From assembly GCA_026415975.1 (NCBI GenBank), contig JAOAFZ010000001.1, positions 62,001 to 126,000 of the forward strand: DNA of 64,000 bases, written 5' to 3'. Below, piece after piece: positions 44,671 to 55,684 of this stretch (position 1 is the first letter of the stretch; each line of letters starts with the position of its first letter). The position numbers and the translations under genes are program-made. The notes under the pieces are model-generated. The model was not told the origin of the DNA and searched no databases. It was given only the letters and a program-made list of their open reading frames with translations. The DNA is from Patescibacteria group bacterium (lineage in GTDB: Bacteria; Patescibacteriota; Microgenomatia; UBA1406; GWC2-37-13).

Positions 44671-46764
44671 TTACTTTGATTGAAGCGATGCCAGCACGTT
44701 AGCCGGCACCTCTTCGTAGTGTGAGGGCTCCATGTAAAACACGCCGCGGCCTTCAGTCATAGAGCGCAGGTTCGTTGCGTAGCCTGAAAGCTCCGCGAGC
44801 GGTGCGTGCGCATGTATGACGACTGCACGTGCCTTACGGTCTGTACCGCTGATGCGACCGCGTTTCGCGGACACATCGCCGATTACTATGCCCATAAAGT
44901 CTTCGGGGACCGTGATTTCGAGCTTCATGATTGGCTCAAGGAGAATCGGTTTGGCTTTCTTGGCTGCTTCCTGGAGTGCCATGGAGCCGGTAATCTTAAA
45001 TGCCATATCAGATGAGTCAACATCATGGTATGAACCATCATAAACCTCCAGTTCAAAGTCGACCAGCGGATAGCCAAGCAGGACACCCTTTTCCTTTGCC
45101 TCGATCACACCCTTCTCTATAGACGGGATGAACTCGGAAGGGATAGCTCCACCCTTCACACTGTTGACGAATTTAAAGCCCTCTCCACGGCCAAGTGGGC
45201 GGATTTTTACGAGTACATGTCCGTACTGACCATGTCCGCCGGTCTGCTTGATGTACTTGGTTTCCGCCTGTGCTTCCTGTGTGATAGTTTCTTTGTACGC
45301 TACTTGCGGCTTTCCGACGTTGACGTCCATGCCCATCTCGCGCTTCATGCGGTCCACGAGAATCTCCAGATGGAGCTCTCCCATTCCTGCCATGATGGTC
45401 TGGTTGGTTTCGTGGTTCATCGACACACGGAAAGTCGGATCTTCATCTGCCAGGCGTTGCAACACGTAGCCAAGTTTCTCCTGGTCGGCTTTGGTTTTCG
45501 GTTCAATGGCAAGCGAGATAACCGGCTCAGGGAAGGTTATCTTCTCAAGGATGATAGGTGCATTTTCATCACAGAGTGAATCACCGGTTTTAGTATCTTT
45601 AGGACCCACCAGTGCGACAATTTCCCCTGCATATGCTTTGTCTATTTCTTCACGGGTGTTTGCATGCATTAGTAGAATACGCGACACACGTTCTTTTATA
45701 CCCTTGGATGCGTTATACACATACGAACCTGCTTCGAGAGTTCCCGAATAAATACGGGTATAGGTGATTTTTCCGACATGCGGATCTAGCTGAATCTTGA
45801 ATGCGAGCGCGGAAAACTTTTCTTCGTTCACAAGTCTCCGTTCTACTTCCTCTCCGGTATTGGGGTCTTCGCCCTTGATGACCTTGAGATCGTTCGGAGA
45901 CGGCAGGAAGTCGACGATGGCGTCGAGCACCGGCTGGACTCCCTTGTTGCGGAGCGATGTTCCACAGAAGATCGGGATGATCTTGTAGCCGATGGTGGCG
46001 GCGCGAATAGCTTTTTTAATCTCGGAATTACTGATTTCGTCTCCATTCAGGTACTTCTCCAGCAGGGCGTCATCTGTTTCGGCAATCTTTTCAATCATAT
46101 GCGCGCGAGCCGCGGCAGCAGCTTCTTTTAGATCCTCAGGGATATCCAGAGTCTCGTACTTTACTCCGGTAGGATCAATACCGTAGACATATGCCTTCAT
46201 CTCTATAAGGTCGATAACGCCTTTGAATTCATCCTCTTTGCCGATCGGGATAACAAGAGGAACAGGGTTGGCACCAAGACGATCACGGATTTCTTCGACG
46301 GTACCCTCGAAGTTGGCACCGAGTTTATCCATCTTGTTGATGAAGCACAGACGCGGAACACGGTACTTGTCGGCCTGACGCCACACCGTTTCTGACTGCG
46401 ATTGTACGCCTTCTTCCGCATCAAAAACAACTACACCACCATCAAGAACCCGTAGAGAACGTTCCACCTCCGCGGTAAAGTCCACGTGGCCGGGAGTGTC
46501 GATCAGGTTAAAGCGATACCCTTTCCAGAATGTAGTTGTTGCAGCGGACACAATGGTGATACCACGCTCACGCTCCTGATCCATCCAGTCAAGTTGGGTG
46601 TTCCCCTCGTCGATGTCACCGATTTTATAAGATTTTCCGGTGTAAAAGAGAATACGTTCGGAAGTCGTTGTCTTTCCGGAGTCGATGTGGGCAATAATAC
46701 CGAAATTGCGGATCTTATCGATCGGCACATTTCGGTTGGTGGTTTTTACTGGTTGTTGAGCCAT
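44671..46764 (-). CDS. fusA: Elongation factor G
   Basis: 697 aa, normal length. Translational GTPase for tRNA-mRNA translocation. G1 [17 protein letters not shown]2 [13 protein letters not shown]3 DTPGHVDF, G4 NKMDKLGA, then domains II-V ([10 protein letters not shown] in domain IV; the C-terminus ends [15 protein letters not shown]). It is the last gene of rpoB-rpoC-rpsL-rpsG-fusA; tuf does not follow. No Shine-Dalgarno is visible before the ATG. Confidence 0.98.
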   Translation of the reverse strand: MAQQPVKTTNRNVPIDKIRNFGIIAHIDSGKTTTSERILFYTGKSYKIGDIDEGNTQLDWMDQERERGITIVSAATTTFWKGYRFNLIDTPGHVDFTAEVERSLRVLDGGVVVFDAEEGVQSQSETVWRQADKYRVPRLCFINKMDKLGANFEGTVEEIRDRLGANPVPLVIPIGKEDEFKGVIDLIEMKAYVYGIDPTGVKYETLDIPEDLKEAAAAARAHMIEKIAETDDALLEKYLNGDEISNSEIKKAIRAATIGYKIIPIFCGTSLRNKGVQPVLDAIVDFLPSPNDLKVIKGEDPNTGEEVERRLVNEEKFSALAFKIQLDPHVGKITYTRIYSGTLEAGSYVYNASKGIKERVSRILLMHANTREEIDKAYAGEIVALVGPKDTKTGDSLCDENAPIILEKITFPEPVISLAIEPKTKADQEKLGYVLQRLADEDPTFRVSMNHETNQTIMAGMGELHLEILVDRMKREMGMDVNVGKPQVAYKETITQEAQAETKYIKQTGGHGQYGHVLVKIRPLGRGEGFKFVNSVKGGAIPSEFIPSIEKGVIEAKEKGVLLGYPLVDFELEVYDGSYHDVDSSDMAFKITGSMALQEAAKKAKPILLEPIMKLEITVPEDFMGIVIGDVSAKRGRISGTDRKARAVVIHAHAPLAELSGYATNLRSMTEGRGVFYMEPSHYEEVPANVLASLQSK

Positions 46765-46869
46765 AGGAGCATCAAATAGTTAATAAATCGGGCGATAGTC
46801 GCCGGTTCGAATAATAATCAGTATACCGGATCCGGACTAAGGCACGAGGTCCTTACTCCTGATCGTTAC

Positions 46870-47346
46870 TTACCACTTTAGGTGCGAGAATGCCTTGTTT
46901 GCTTCAGCCATTTTCTCGACCTGCTGACGCTTTGCGATTGCTGCACCAAGTCCGTTCGCTGCATCTTTTATTTCAGCGACAAGTTTAGCGGTAAAGGTAC
47001 GGTATTCTTTGTTGGATCGGGCATTTGCCGCATCTATAATCCAATTAAGTGCAAGGTAGATTTTCCGCGCTTTCCGTACTTCAACCGGGACAAGGTATGA
47101 AGCACCGCCGATACGGCGAGGTCGCACCTCTACGGTCGGCTGTACCGAACCGATTGCCTTGTGTAGGAGTTTCAGAGGGTCATCGGGAGTTTCTTTGGCA
47201 AGCTCTTTTATAGCCTCATAGACACACTTTCGAGCAACATTCTTCTTGCCGTCAATCATAACATAATTAATGAGCTTCGCTACCTCGAAGCTGTCATAAA
47301 TCGGGTCGTTGTCGACCGGGAGACGTTTGTACGCGTGACGTGGCAT
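46870..47346 (-). CDS. rpsG: 30S ribosomal protein S7
   Basis: 158 aa. Head protein of the small subunit, binding 16S rRNA. Contains KLINYVMIDGKKNVARKCVYEA, VEVRPRRIGGASYLVPVEV and the C-terminal AEANKAFSHLKW (with the usual AFSHFRW-like end). Length matches the family (155-158). It lies 98 nt after rpsL and 105 nt before fusA. Confidence 0.97.
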   Translation of the reverse strand: MPRHAYKRLPVDNDPIYDSFEVAKLINYVMIDGKKNVARKCVYEAIKELAKETPDDPLKLLHKAIGSVQPTVEVRPRRIGGASYLVPVEVRKARKIYLALNWIIDAANARSNKEYRTFTAKLVAEIKDAANGLGAAIAKRQQVEKMAEANKAFSHLKW

Positions 47347-47444
47347 AATAGTTGTTAAACAGGTGGAAAGGTTGCAGATACAAATCTGTATCCGGGTTCA
47401 ATATATAATTTACTCCCTTTCCGCTGCATTGGTAAATAGTATGA

Positions 47445-47864
47445 TTAGTCTTTGTTTTTTGGTTTTTTTGTACCATATTTTGAACGTGATGTAGTACGTT
47501 TGTCGGTACCCGCGGTATCATACTTACCGCGCACGATATGGTACTTAACACCGGGCAAATCTTTTACACGACCACCGCGGACCAGTACGATAGAGTGTTC
47601 GGCCAGGTTGTGACCGATACCAGGTATATATGCGGTGACTTCCATCTTATTTGAGAGACGCACACGGGCAACTTTTCGAAGCGCCGAATTAGGCTTTTTC
47701 GGAGTCATGGTGCGGACCACAGTGCATACACCGCGCTTCAGCGGGCTGTAGACATCGGTGTACCGGCGTTTGACGCCGTTAAACGACACCTTCAGCGCGT
47801 TCGCCTTCGACTTCGGCTGCCGCTTCGACCGCCTCTTCTTGACTAGCTGATTGATTGTAGGCAT
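47445..47864 (-). CDS. rpsL: 30S ribosomal protein S12
   Basis: 139 aa. Decoding-centre protein: [37 protein letters not shown] and [19 protein letters not shown]. The loop Lys of TPKKPNS (E. coli Lys42) and the VKDLPG Lys are present. An extra segment of about 12 residues ([13 protein letters not shown]) sits before KRGVCT. The first 86 nt overlap the 3' end of rpoC in another frame; the basic start of S12 faces an acidic end of RpoC in that stretch. Confidence 0.97.
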   Translation of the reverse strand: MPTINQLVKKRRSKRQPKSKANALKVSFNGVKRRYTDVYSPLKRGVCTVVRTMTPKKPNSALRKVARVRLSNKMEVTAYIPGIGHNLAEHSIVLVRGGRVKDLPGVKYHIVRGKYDTAGTDKRTTSRSKYGTKKPKNKD

Positions 47865-50800
47865 ATAAATTCGTAAATTTCGAGTAATACTTTTCGATAA
47901 GGTCTTTTTCGACCGGTATCAAACGCCCAATTATAACATTCTCCTTAAGTCCGAGCAAGTAGTCAACCTGGCCGCGGATTGCCGCGTTAGTCAGAACCGA
48001 GGTTGTCTGCTCAAAGGAGGCTGCAGACAGCCACGAATCTGTGTATATAGCAGCCCGGGTAATACCGAGGATCGAGACCTTGCCAACTGCAGGGCGGCCG
48101 CCCTGGGCGAGGATTTTCTTGTTCTCTTCCTCGAAACGGATTTTGGAGACCACTTCATCTTTGGTGAACGATGTATCACCCTCATCTTCGATGATAATCT
48201 TGTCACTCATCTTGCGAACAATGACCTCAAAGTGCTTGTCATGGATGCCGATACCCTGCGATTCATATACCGACTGGATCTCGTTGACAAGATACTCCTG
48301 GGCGGCGCGGAGGCCGCGGATTGCCAGAACATCGGAGATGTTCAGATATCCTTCCGAGAGAGAGGTGCCTGACGGCACCAGATCACCGTCTTTAATCTTA
48401 AGCTTCTGAGACATCGGGATTATAAACTCCTGCTCCTGCGGGTTGGTTTCATCTGTAGAAGTTATCTTGACCAGATAGGTGTCCTTATCGGTATACTCTT
48501 TTACCTCGGCTTTTCCGGTGAACTCGGTAATCGGTGACACAACCTTCGGATTTCGTGTTTCGAAGAGCTCTTCGACACGTGGTAAACCCTGAGTAACGTC
48601 ACTAATGACGATACCGCCAAAGTGCCGGACACGCATCGTCAGCTGTGTACCGGGTTCGCCAATAGACTGTGCTGCCAACACCCCGACCGGAGCACCGATT
48701 GATACAGGCTTATTAACCGAGAGGTCAAGGCCGTAGCACGCCTGACACACACCATATTTGGCGCGACAGTAGAGCGGGGAGCGGACTGCCACCGAAGTGA
48801 TGCCGGCCTTCTCTATTGCAGCTACTTCATCTTCGAGAATCAGCGCGTTCTTCTTAACGATGACATTGCCCTTTGCGTCTTCAACATTATTCAGGGCGAC
48901 ACGTCCGTAGATGCGCTCTTTAAACCTGTTGCCGCGCTCTCCCTCTGTTTGAATTATCAAACCATCGGTGGTGCCACAATCAGGCTCACGAACGATCATA
49001 TCGTGGGCAACATCATGCAGACGACGGGTCAGGTACCCTGCATCGGCTGTTTTCAGTGCCGAGTCTGTCAGACCTTTCCGGGCCCCGCGGGCAGATATCA
49101 CATACTCGAATGCGTTCAGTCCTTCACGGTAATTCGACTTGGTGGGAACCTCGATAATCTTTCCCATCGGATCGACTACAAGACCCTTGATAGCCGAGAG
49201 CTGCTTGAGCTGTTCCCGTGATGCACGGGCTCCTCCCGACTTGATGATGATCTTGACCGGGTTTTCATCTGAAATTGCATTCCAGGTCAAATCGGCTAGC
49301 TTTTCAGTAGTCTCGATCCACACTTTGTTGCTGTATCGTTTCTTTTCATCGAGGGTAAGCAAGCCCTGATTATAGTTGGACTCAACTTTTTCAACTTCCT
49401 TTTCAGCTTCGGCGACAATCGAATCTTTTTCGGGAACGATAGCGCAGTCAAAGACCGAGACAGACAATCCTCCGGCCATTGTGGCACCCCAGAAGCCAAT
49501 TTCTTTGATATCGTCGATCAACTGGCCGACCTTCTTATAGTCGTTCAGCAGCTCGATCGAGCGGGAGATCATGGACTTGATATCGGAAGCTTTAACCTCT
49601 TCGTTCACAAATCGCAGCTCCTGCGGCAAACGTTTGTTGAAAAGAATCCGTCCTGCGCTGGTACGGATTGTTTTCCCGTCTACGCGCACTATGATTGGCT
49701 GCCGCAATGAGATGCGGTTCATGTCATAGGCACTGATAGCATGCTCCTCCGAGCCGAAGATCTTGAGGTCATCGTCTTTCAGTCCGGCCATACTGGCATC
49801 AAGGGATGTGATGTAATACACCCCGAGCGCCATTTCCTTGTTCGGAACAACGATCGGTGTTCCATCTGCCGGCTTGAGAAGATTGTAATAGGGAAGCATT
49901 TTTTCCTTTACCTCTCTGATTGCATCCTTTGAGAGCGGCACAAAAACGCCCATTGCATCTCCGTCAAAGTCAGCATTATAGCCCGCACAGACGGTAGGAT
50001 GCAGTTTAATTGCGTGGCCGTCGACGAGCACTGGATAAAATCCAAGAATGGAAAGTTTGTGAAGAGTCGGCGCACGGTTCAACAGTACCGGGTGATCGTG
50101 TGTGATCTCCTCCAGGATATCGTAGACTACCGGGTCCCGTTCTTCGAGAAAGTTCTTTGCCGATTTGATGTTTGGAGCGTGTCCGCGGACGATGATTTCG
50201 TGGAGCAGGTACGGTTTAAACAATTCAAGTGCCATTTCTTTCGGAAGTCCGCACTGGTCTATGCGCAGTTCCGGACCCGAGATGATGGTTGAGCGGCCCG
50301 AATAATCAACACGTTTACCGAGGAGATTTTGCCGGAACCGGCCCTGCTTTCCACGGAGAATGTCAGAAAGCGATTTGAGCACTTTTGATGCTGTACCCTG
50401 GGAGTTCCGGGCGCGGCCGCGGCTCTTCTGAAGATCAAGAAGCGAATCAACTGCCTCCTGAAGCATTCGTTTCTCGTTCCGGAGAATAATCTCCGGTGCT
50501 CCAAGATCCATGAGCTGCTTTAAGCGGTTGTTACGGTTAATTACACGCCGGTACAGATCATTTAAATCAGATGTTGCAAACTTACCTCCGGGTAGCTGTA
50601 CAACAGGCCTGAGATCAGGTGGGATTACAGGCAAAATGTTGAGAAGCATCCATTGCGGGTCTATTTTACTTTTCAGAAGTGATTCAAGAATACGCGCCCG
50701 CTTTAATAACTTGTTACGCTTGTCGCCTTTTGTCTTCTGAAGCTCGTTAAGAGTAGATGTATACTCTTCCTGGAGGTTGAAGTTCGAGAGCATTTCATAT

Positions 50801-51612
50801 AAAACCTCTGACCCCATTCCGACACTCAGAAAGTCTTCGAGCTCCTTATCTTTAAGGAAGAGATAATCATCCTCTTCGATCGTGTCGTTGATCCGCACTC
50901 CTTTTACAATCTTGATAACACGCTCGTAGACAGCAACCTTTTGCGCTTTATTCTCTGCGAAAATGTCAGATAGTTTCCGGAACTGTTCGCGTTCCTTAAG
51001 ATCCAGTTCCTGAAGGGCTATTTCACGCTGCTCCGCATTTGAGAGTTTCTTCTGTGTGCCCTCACGTTGTTTTTCATACTCTTCGCGGAGTTCTTTTTTT
51101 TGCTCCTCGTAGATATTCTCAGCACGTTTTATCTCGTCATTTTTGAGCTGTTCGAGCTTTTCAATAGTAGATTTCTGTTTATCCTTGTCGACACCACGGA
51201 CAAGATAGAGTGCATAATAAATGATCTTTTCAAGAGCCTGCGGCGGGATGTCAAGAATTACACTCAGGGGCGCCGATGCACCTTTGAAGTACCAGATATG
51301 GGCAACCGGAGTGGCCAGTTTAATATGGCCCATACGTTCGCGACGTACCACCGATGCTATCACCTCAACTCCACACCGGTCACAGATGATGCCTTTATAC
51401 CGAATTCCCTTATACTTTCCGCAATAGCATTCATAGTCTTTGGTAGGACCAAAGATGCGTTCATCAAAGAGCCCGTCTTTCTCGGCGCGGAATGTCCGGT
51501 AGTTGATCGTCTCGGGTTTAGTAATTTCTCCTTTAGACCAGCTCAGCATGTCCTCTGGTGAGGCAACACGAATCTTTAAGCCGGAAAAGTCTACGATGTT
51601 CAGTTCGTCCAT
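47779..51612 (-). CDS. rpoC: RNA polymerase subunit beta'
   Basis: 1277 aa from ATG 51612, 4 nt after the rpoB stop; an upstream in-frame start at 51651 would overlap rpoB and is not preferred because [22 protein letters not shown] is the conserved N-terminus. Zinc motif [23 protein letters not shown] near residue 55, Mg-binding NADFDGDAM, and a second zinc site with [11 protein letters not shown]. The C-terminus [18 protein letters not shown] is extended by an Ala/Glu-rich tail ([19 protein letters not shown]), which is encoded in the 86-nt overlap with rpsL. E. coli RpoC has 1407 aa. Confidence 0.98.
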   Translation of the reverse strand: MDELNIVDFSGLKIRVASPEDMLSWSKGEITKPETINYRTFRAEKDGLFDERIFGPTKDYECYCGKYKGIRYKGIICDRCGVEVIASVVRRERMGHIKLATPVAHIWYFKGASAPLSVILDIPPQALEKIIYYALYLVRGVDKDKQKSTIEKLEQLKNDEIKRAENIYEEQKKELREEYEKQREGTQKKLSNAEQREIALQELDLKEREQFRKLSDIFAENKAQKVAVYERVIKIVKGVRINDTIEEDDYLFLKDKELEDFLSVGMGSEVLYEMLSNFNLQEEYTSTLNELQKTKGDKRNKLLKRARILESLLKSKIDPQWMLLNILPVIPPDLRPVVQLPGGKFATSDLNDLYRRVINRNNRLKQLMDLGAPEIILRNEKRMLQEAVDSLLDLQKSRGRARNSQGTASKVLKSLSDILRGKQGRFRQNLLGKRVDYSGRSTIISGPELRIDQCGLPKEMALELFKPYLLHEIIVRGHAPNIKSAKNFLEERDPVVYDILEEITHDHPVLLNRAPTLHKLSILGFYPVLVDGHAIKLHPTVCAGYNADFDGDAMGVFVPLSKDAIREVKEKMLPYYNLLKPADGTPIVVPNKEMALGVYYITSLDASMAGLKDDDLKIFGSEEHAISAYDMNRISLRQPIIVRVDGKTIRTSAGRILFNKRLPQELRFVNEEVKASDIKSMISRSIELLNDYKKVGQLIDDIKEIGFWGATMAGGLSVSVFDCAIVPEKDSIVAEAEKEVEKVESNYNQGLLTLDEKKRYSNKVWIETTEKLADLTWNAISDENPVKIIIKSGGARASREQLKQLSAIKGLVVDPMGKIIEVPTKSNYREGLNAFEYVISARGARKGLTDSALKTADAGYLTRRLHDVAHDMIVREPDCGTTDGLIIQTEGERGNRFKERIYGRVALNNVEDAKGNVIVKKNALILEDEVAAIEKAGITSVAVRSPLYCRAKYGVCQACYGLDLSVNKPVSIGAPVGVLAAQSIGEPGTQLTMRVRHFGGIVISDVTQGLPRVEELFETRNPKVVSPITEFTGKAEVKEYTDKDTYLVKITSTDETNPQEQEFIIPMSQKLKIKDGDLVPSGTSLSEGYLNISDVLAIRGLRAAQEYLVNEIQSVYESQGIGIHDKHFEVIVRKMSDKIIIEDEGDTSFTKDEVVSKIRFEEENKKILAQGGRPAVGKVSILGITRAAIYTDSWLSAASFEQTTSVLTNAAIRGQVDYLLGLKENVIIGRLIPVEKDLIEKYYSKFTNLYAYNQSASQEEAVEAAAEVEGERAEGVV

Positions 51613-51616
51613 ATGC

Positions 51617-54600
51617 TTAGCTGATGAAATCGATTGATAACCCGAGTGCATTCAGTTCCTTGACGAGAACGTTAAAGGACTCCGGAACGTTTGATTGCGG
51701 TATATCCAGTCCCTTAATAATGGACTCGAAAGCCTTTGTACGACCGCGCACATCATCTGATTTAATGGTGAGCATCTCCTGAAGGACATGCGGTACGCGA
51801 TGTGCTTCAAGCGCCCACACCTCCATTTCCCCGAATCGCTGTCCTCCCATCTGTGATTTTCCTCCGAGAGGCTGCTGGGTAACGAGAGAGTAGGGTCCGA
51901 CCGATCGCGCGTGGAACTTGTCCTCGATCATGTGGATTAACTTGAGGATGTACCCGACTCCCACCAGAACAGGCCGTTCGTAGGGAATTCCGGTTTTGCC
52001 GTTGTATAGTTTCATCTTACCGTCTGCAGGCAGACCCATCTTCTGAAGTTCTTTCAAGATAAAGTCTTCCTTGATCCGTTCGAAGACCGGAACAGTGATC
52101 TCCTGATTGGTTTTGTAACCGATATAAGCGAGCATTGTCTCGTAGAGCTGACCCAGATTCATGCGTGCAAGAATCGAAAGCGGCGAGATGATGACGTCTA
52201 CCGGTGTTCCATCTTCCAGGTACGGCATATCATAATCCGGTAGGATCTTCGCAATCACACCCTTGTTTCCATGACGACCGGCAAGTTTATCACCGACCAT
52301 CACCTTACGCATCTGAGCAGTGTGAACCAGTACTCGCTTGATAATGCTGGGTTCTAGTTCATTCGGGTCTTTCTGGGAATCGATAGTTTCAATATTGACC
52401 ACTGTGCCGCGTTTTCCGTATGGCATACGGAGTGAGGTGTCTTTGACATCTTTGGCCTTTTCGCCAAAGATCGCACGAAGCAATCGTTCTTCTGCGGTGA
52501 GTTCACGCTCACCCTTCGGAGCAATCTTTCCAATTAGAATGTCGCCACCCTGAACCTCAGTACCGACCAGAACATACCCGTCTTTATCCAGGTTCCTCAG
52601 CACTTCTTCGCGGACATTGGGGATATCGCGGGTGAGTTCTTCTGGGCCCAGTTTAGTATCAACAACGTCGGCGATGAACTCTTCCATTGTGATGTTGGTA
52701 AAGATATCCTCGCGCACCAGACGCTCGGAAATTACGAAGCCGTCTTCGTAGCCAAGCCCCTCGAGTGAAGTATAGGCAATAATAAGGTTCTGACCGACCG
52801 AAACCTTTCCGTTGCTCACAGCGGGACCGTCAACAAGGACCTGACCTTTCTTGACAGCCTGCTTAGGTTCCACACTCGGCCTTTGATCAAAACATACATC
52901 CTTTGAAGTACGCACAAAACGTTCAAGGTTATACTCATATTCCTTCCCTGATTTTCCTAGAAGTACCACGCGGGTACCATCGACATACTTTATAGTACCA
53001 TCTTCCGGTGCAACAATGGTGCGGCCGAGTGCCTTGGCGACGTACTCTTCCATTCCGGTTGAGACGATCGGAGCATCAGGACGGACCAGAGGCACTGCCT
53101 GACATTGCATATGGGTTCCCATGAGAGCACGTGATGCATCGTCATTCTGCAGGAACGGAATCATTGCAGCAGCAACCCCAACCGATTGACGGGGTGATAT
53201 ATCAATATAATTCAACATTTCTACGGGAACCTGTCGAATATCGCCCTTGTAGCGAACCACTGCATTTTCGTCTGTTATGTAACCTTGAGCATCGACCTCA
53301 ACATTTGCAGCAGTTATGTAGTACTGCTCCTCATCGTCAGCCTGGAAGTATGTAATTTCATCGCTGACACGCATACGGACCTTCCCGTCTTTTTCCTCCC
53401 TGACGACCTTTTTATAGGGTGTTTCCATGAAGCCATATTTATTTACGCGGCCATACAGTGCGATATAGGTTACGACTCCGATATTCGGACCCTCCGGGGA
53501 GCGGATTGGGCAGATACGCCCGTACTGCGAAGACGATATATCCCGGATCGAGAACGAAGCGCGTTCCTTTTCAATACCACCAGGACCACCGACTGTTATA
53601 CGTCGGAGGTTATCAAGCTCAGCCAGCGGATTTGTCTGATCAACTATGGTCGAAAGCTGACTAGTTTTATAAAAGGTATTGAGCGCAGATACCACTGGCT
53701 TGTTATTAACAACCTGTGAGGGATTCGGATCCACATCAGAGGTGATCAATGACATGCGCTCCTTGACCTCTTTTTCTGCACGGATCATGCCGGCGCGAAT
53801 CCCGTACATTCCGACAAGCTCTCCACATGTCCGCAGACGGCGGTTTCCAAGATGATCAATATCGTCAAAATTGCCTTCACCGCGAGTCAGATTAACCAGA
53901 TACTTAATGGCTGCAACTATATCTTCTTTTTTGAGAAGGTGATTTTCCTTTGCTATCTCAGTCTGAAGACCCAATTTCTTGTTGATCTTGTAACGGCCGA
54001 CGTCTGCAAGTGAATACCGCTGCTTATTAAAAAACAGCGCGTCCAGTGTCTTATATGCGTTTTCCAGTATGAGCGGTTCACCCGGTTTGACCTTCCGATA
54101 AAACTCAAGGACGGCTTCATCCTTATTCTTTGTTCGGTCCTTCTTGATAGTGGGTACGATATATTTTTCACGGACTTCTTCATCCATGTCAGAAAACATA
54201 GAGAGAAGCTTGTTGTTGCTGTCACCATCGAAGAGTTTCAGATAAACTGAAGCAAGCATTTTGCGCTTCTTGTTCACTTTAACTTCGATGAGGCCTTGTT
54301 TGTTGATGGTAAAGTCCAGCCAGGCACCAATAAAGGGACGGACCTCTGCGTTGTACGTGGTGGTACCGGAAGACTTATCGATCTCGGCAGTAAAATATAT
54401 GCCAGGCGAGCGAACAATCTGAGAGATGATGGCACGCTCGATTCCATTGATAATAAACGTACCCCGATCAGTCATTACGGGGAGGTTGAAGAAGTAGACA
54501 TCCTGCTCTTTTTCGGTATTATTCTTCTTGTTGATCAGTCGAAGCTTCAGGTAAACAGGGACATCATAGGTAAGTTTCTTTTCGATGTAAAGATCTTTGG

Positions 54601-54826
54601 GGTACGCCGGCTTTCCAAAAAAAAGATCATCGAATACAAGGGTGAATTTTTTGCCGGTATAGTCATCAATAGGAAAAAACTCCGAAATGATTGCCCTCAA
54701 ATCATGTTCAAGGAACTGGTTCCAGGAGTTTTTCTGAACTTCGATTAAATCCAGGTGATCAAGATGTTCTTCTGAGGTGCCGAGCGTAACTTTTGAAGGG
54801 GGTTTGGTGTGTTGTGCTTTCAGCAT
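51617..54826 (-). CDS. rpoB: RNA polymerase subunit beta
   Basis: 1069 aa, shorter than the 1342 aa of E. coli. Conserved parts: SQLSTIVDQTNPLAELDNLRRIT (fork loop and rifampicin region), RICPIRSPEGPNIG, GYEDGFVISERLV, KMVGDKLAGRHGNKGVI and the C-terminal GGKSQMGGQRFGEMEVWALEA. In the rifampicin region the residues equivalent to E. coli 526 and 531 are Asn and Thr (usual His and Ser), and 533 is Gly. The start has no Shine-Dalgarno; a promoter lies about 63 nt upstream. Confidence 0.98.
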   Translation of the reverse strand: MLKAQHTKPPSKVTLGTSEEHLDHLDLIEVQKNSWNQFLEHDLRAIISEFFPIDDYTGKKFTLVFDDLFFGKPAYPKDLYIEKKLTYDVPVYLKLRLINKKNNTEKEQDVYFFNLPVMTDRGTFIINGIERAIISQIVRSPGIYFTAEIDKSSGTTTYNAEVRPFIGAWLDFTINKQGLIEVKVNKKRKMLASVYLKLFDGDSNNKLLSMFSDMDEEVREKYIVPTIKKDRTKNKDEAVLEFYRKVKPGEPLILENAYKTLDALFFNKQRYSLADVGRYKINKKLGLQTEIAKENHLLKKEDIVAAIKYLVNLTRGEGNFDDIDHLGNRRLRTCGELVGMYGIRAGMIRAEKEVKERMSLITSDVDPNPSQVVNNKPVVSALNTFYKTSQLSTIVDQTNPLAELDNLRRITVGGPGGIEKERASFSIRDISSSQYGRICPIRSPEGPNIGVVTYIALYGRVNKYGFMETPYKKVVREEKDGKVRMRVSDEITYFQADDEEQYYITAANVEVDAQGYITDENAVVRYKGDIRQVPVEMLNYIDISPRQSVGVAAAMIPFLQNDDASRALMGTHMQCQAVPLVRPDAPIVSTGMEEYVAKALGRTIVAPEDGTIKYVDGTRVVLLGKSGKEYEYNLERFVRTSKDVCFDQRPSVEPKQAVKKGQVLVDGPAVSNGKVSVGQNLIIAYTSLEGLGYEDGFVISERLVREDIFTNITMEEFIADVVDTKLGPEELTRDIPNVREEVLRNLDKDGYVLVGTEVQGGDILIGKIAPKGERELTAEERLLRAIFGEKAKDVKDTSLRMPYGKRGTVVNIETIDSQKDPNELEPSIIKRVLVHTAQMRKVMVGDKLAGRHGNKGVIAKILPDYDMPYLEDGTPVDVIISPLSILARMNLGQLYETMLAYIGYKTNQEITVPVFERIKEDFILKELQKMGLPADGKMKLYNGKTGIPYERPVLVGVGYILKLIHMIEDKFHARSVGPYSLVTQQPLGGKSQMGGQRFGEMEVWALEAHRVPHVLQEMLTIKSDDVRGRTKAFESIIKGLDIPQSNVPESFNVLVKELNALGLSIDFIS

Positions 54827-54888
54827 GCGGTATGACGCCGGGTAAAAATTTTACAACAAAAAGACGCGCTCCGTAAATTGGAGAACTT

Positions 54889-54917
54889 ATAATATCTCAC
54901 TACTTGAAAAATGTCAA
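54889..54917 (-). promoter_or_regulatory. Promoter of the rpoB operon
   Basis: Minus strand TTGACA (54917-54912), 17-bp spacer, TATTAT (54894-54889). Expected start near 54882, giving a leader of about 56 nt before ATG 54826. It is the best promoter match in the window. Confidence 0.75.
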
Positions 54918-54955
54918 TATGTATATTGGTGTTGGTTTCTGATCAAACACGGCAG

Positions 54956-55417
54956 TTATTTTTTTGTTTTTTTGAAGAATTTTGCCTCAGCTTTATTCCC
55001 GGCGGTCATATTACGCATACGGTCGATAATTGAGCTTAAGCCGGCATCGGCTTCGACTACTCTTTCTGTAGCTTTTTGCAACTGTGGGGAAGACGTAGTT
55101 TTTGCATCATCTTCCCGAGCTGGGGGGGTGGCAGGGGTTTCCTGCCGGCTTTCATCCTGTATTTTTCTTACAACCGCCCGCTCCACAACTTCAGCCGCAT
55201 CATGTAAAAAAGCGTTGCCGATCTTCTGCATTGCTGATGCGAGCTGGTGTACTTGATCGGGTGTTCCCTCGACTCTTTCGAGGTATTCCATAGTTTTCCG
55301 AAGTGTTTCCCGTCCTTGTTTGGTTCCAAACGTAATTGCGAGTACACCACAAACACCCGCACCAAGTGCAAAACCGGACCAGAATTTTCCGTACTCATCA
55401 TTTATTCTTCGTTTCAT
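54956..55417 (-). CDS. YtxH-like membrane-anchored coiled-coil protein
   Basis: 153 aa. A Gly-rich membrane helix (FWSGFALGAGVCGVLAITFGTKQGRETLRK) near the N-terminus carries the YtxH-type GxxxG...GRETR pattern, followed by a helical region and a disordered Pro/Glu/Thr part. The Lys-rich end is KFFKKTKK. The first 20 nt overlap the end of the small upstream gene. YtxH proteins are general-stress membrane proteins with no defined reaction. Confidence 0.75.
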   Translation of the reverse strand: MKRRINDEYGKFWSGFALGAGVCGVLAITFGTKQGRETLRKTMEYLERVEGTPDQVHQLASAMQKIGNAFLHDAAEVVERAVVRKIQDESRQETPATPPAREDDAKTTSSPQLQKATERVVEADAGLSSIIDRMRNMTAGNKAEAKFFKKTKK

Positions 55418-55664
55418 TTTTTGTCTGTGTGAACAGGTTGATAGCTCTGGTGACTACTTTAAATCCGTTCATAAAACCGATAATTTCCTGGAAGCTCTGA
55501 GACATGCCGACACCCATTGACTCGAATCCCTCAACAACCTTGCTTATCTGCTTCAAAGTATTCTGAAGCTGGCGAAGTGTGATAATGAGCTGAACTCCGA
55601 CTATGGTTAGAAAAAACGTAGAGAGTGCAAGAATTATAATCAGCAAAATCTGGACTGGATCCAT
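55398..55664 (-). CDS. DUF948-like small membrane protein
   Basis: 88 aa. One N-terminal membrane helix (ILLIIILALSTFFLTIVGVQLIITL) and a cytoplasmic amphipathic helix (QLQNTLKQISKVVEGFESM) similar to DUF948 proteins, which often pair with YtxH as here. It overlaps the next gene by 20 nt and follows the nucleotidyltransferase. Function unknown. Confidence 0.75.
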   Translation of the reverse strand: MDPVQILLIIILALSTFFLTIVGVQLIITLRQLQNTLKQISKVVEGFESMGVGMSQSFQEIIGFMNGFKVVTRAINLFTQTKNETKNK

Positions 55665-55684
55665 ACGGAGTGAATTGTAAATTA

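Noticed and set aside
51613-51651. Earlier start of rpoC at 51651
   Set aside because: It overlaps the end of rpoB; the conserved N-terminus begins at the ATG at 51612.
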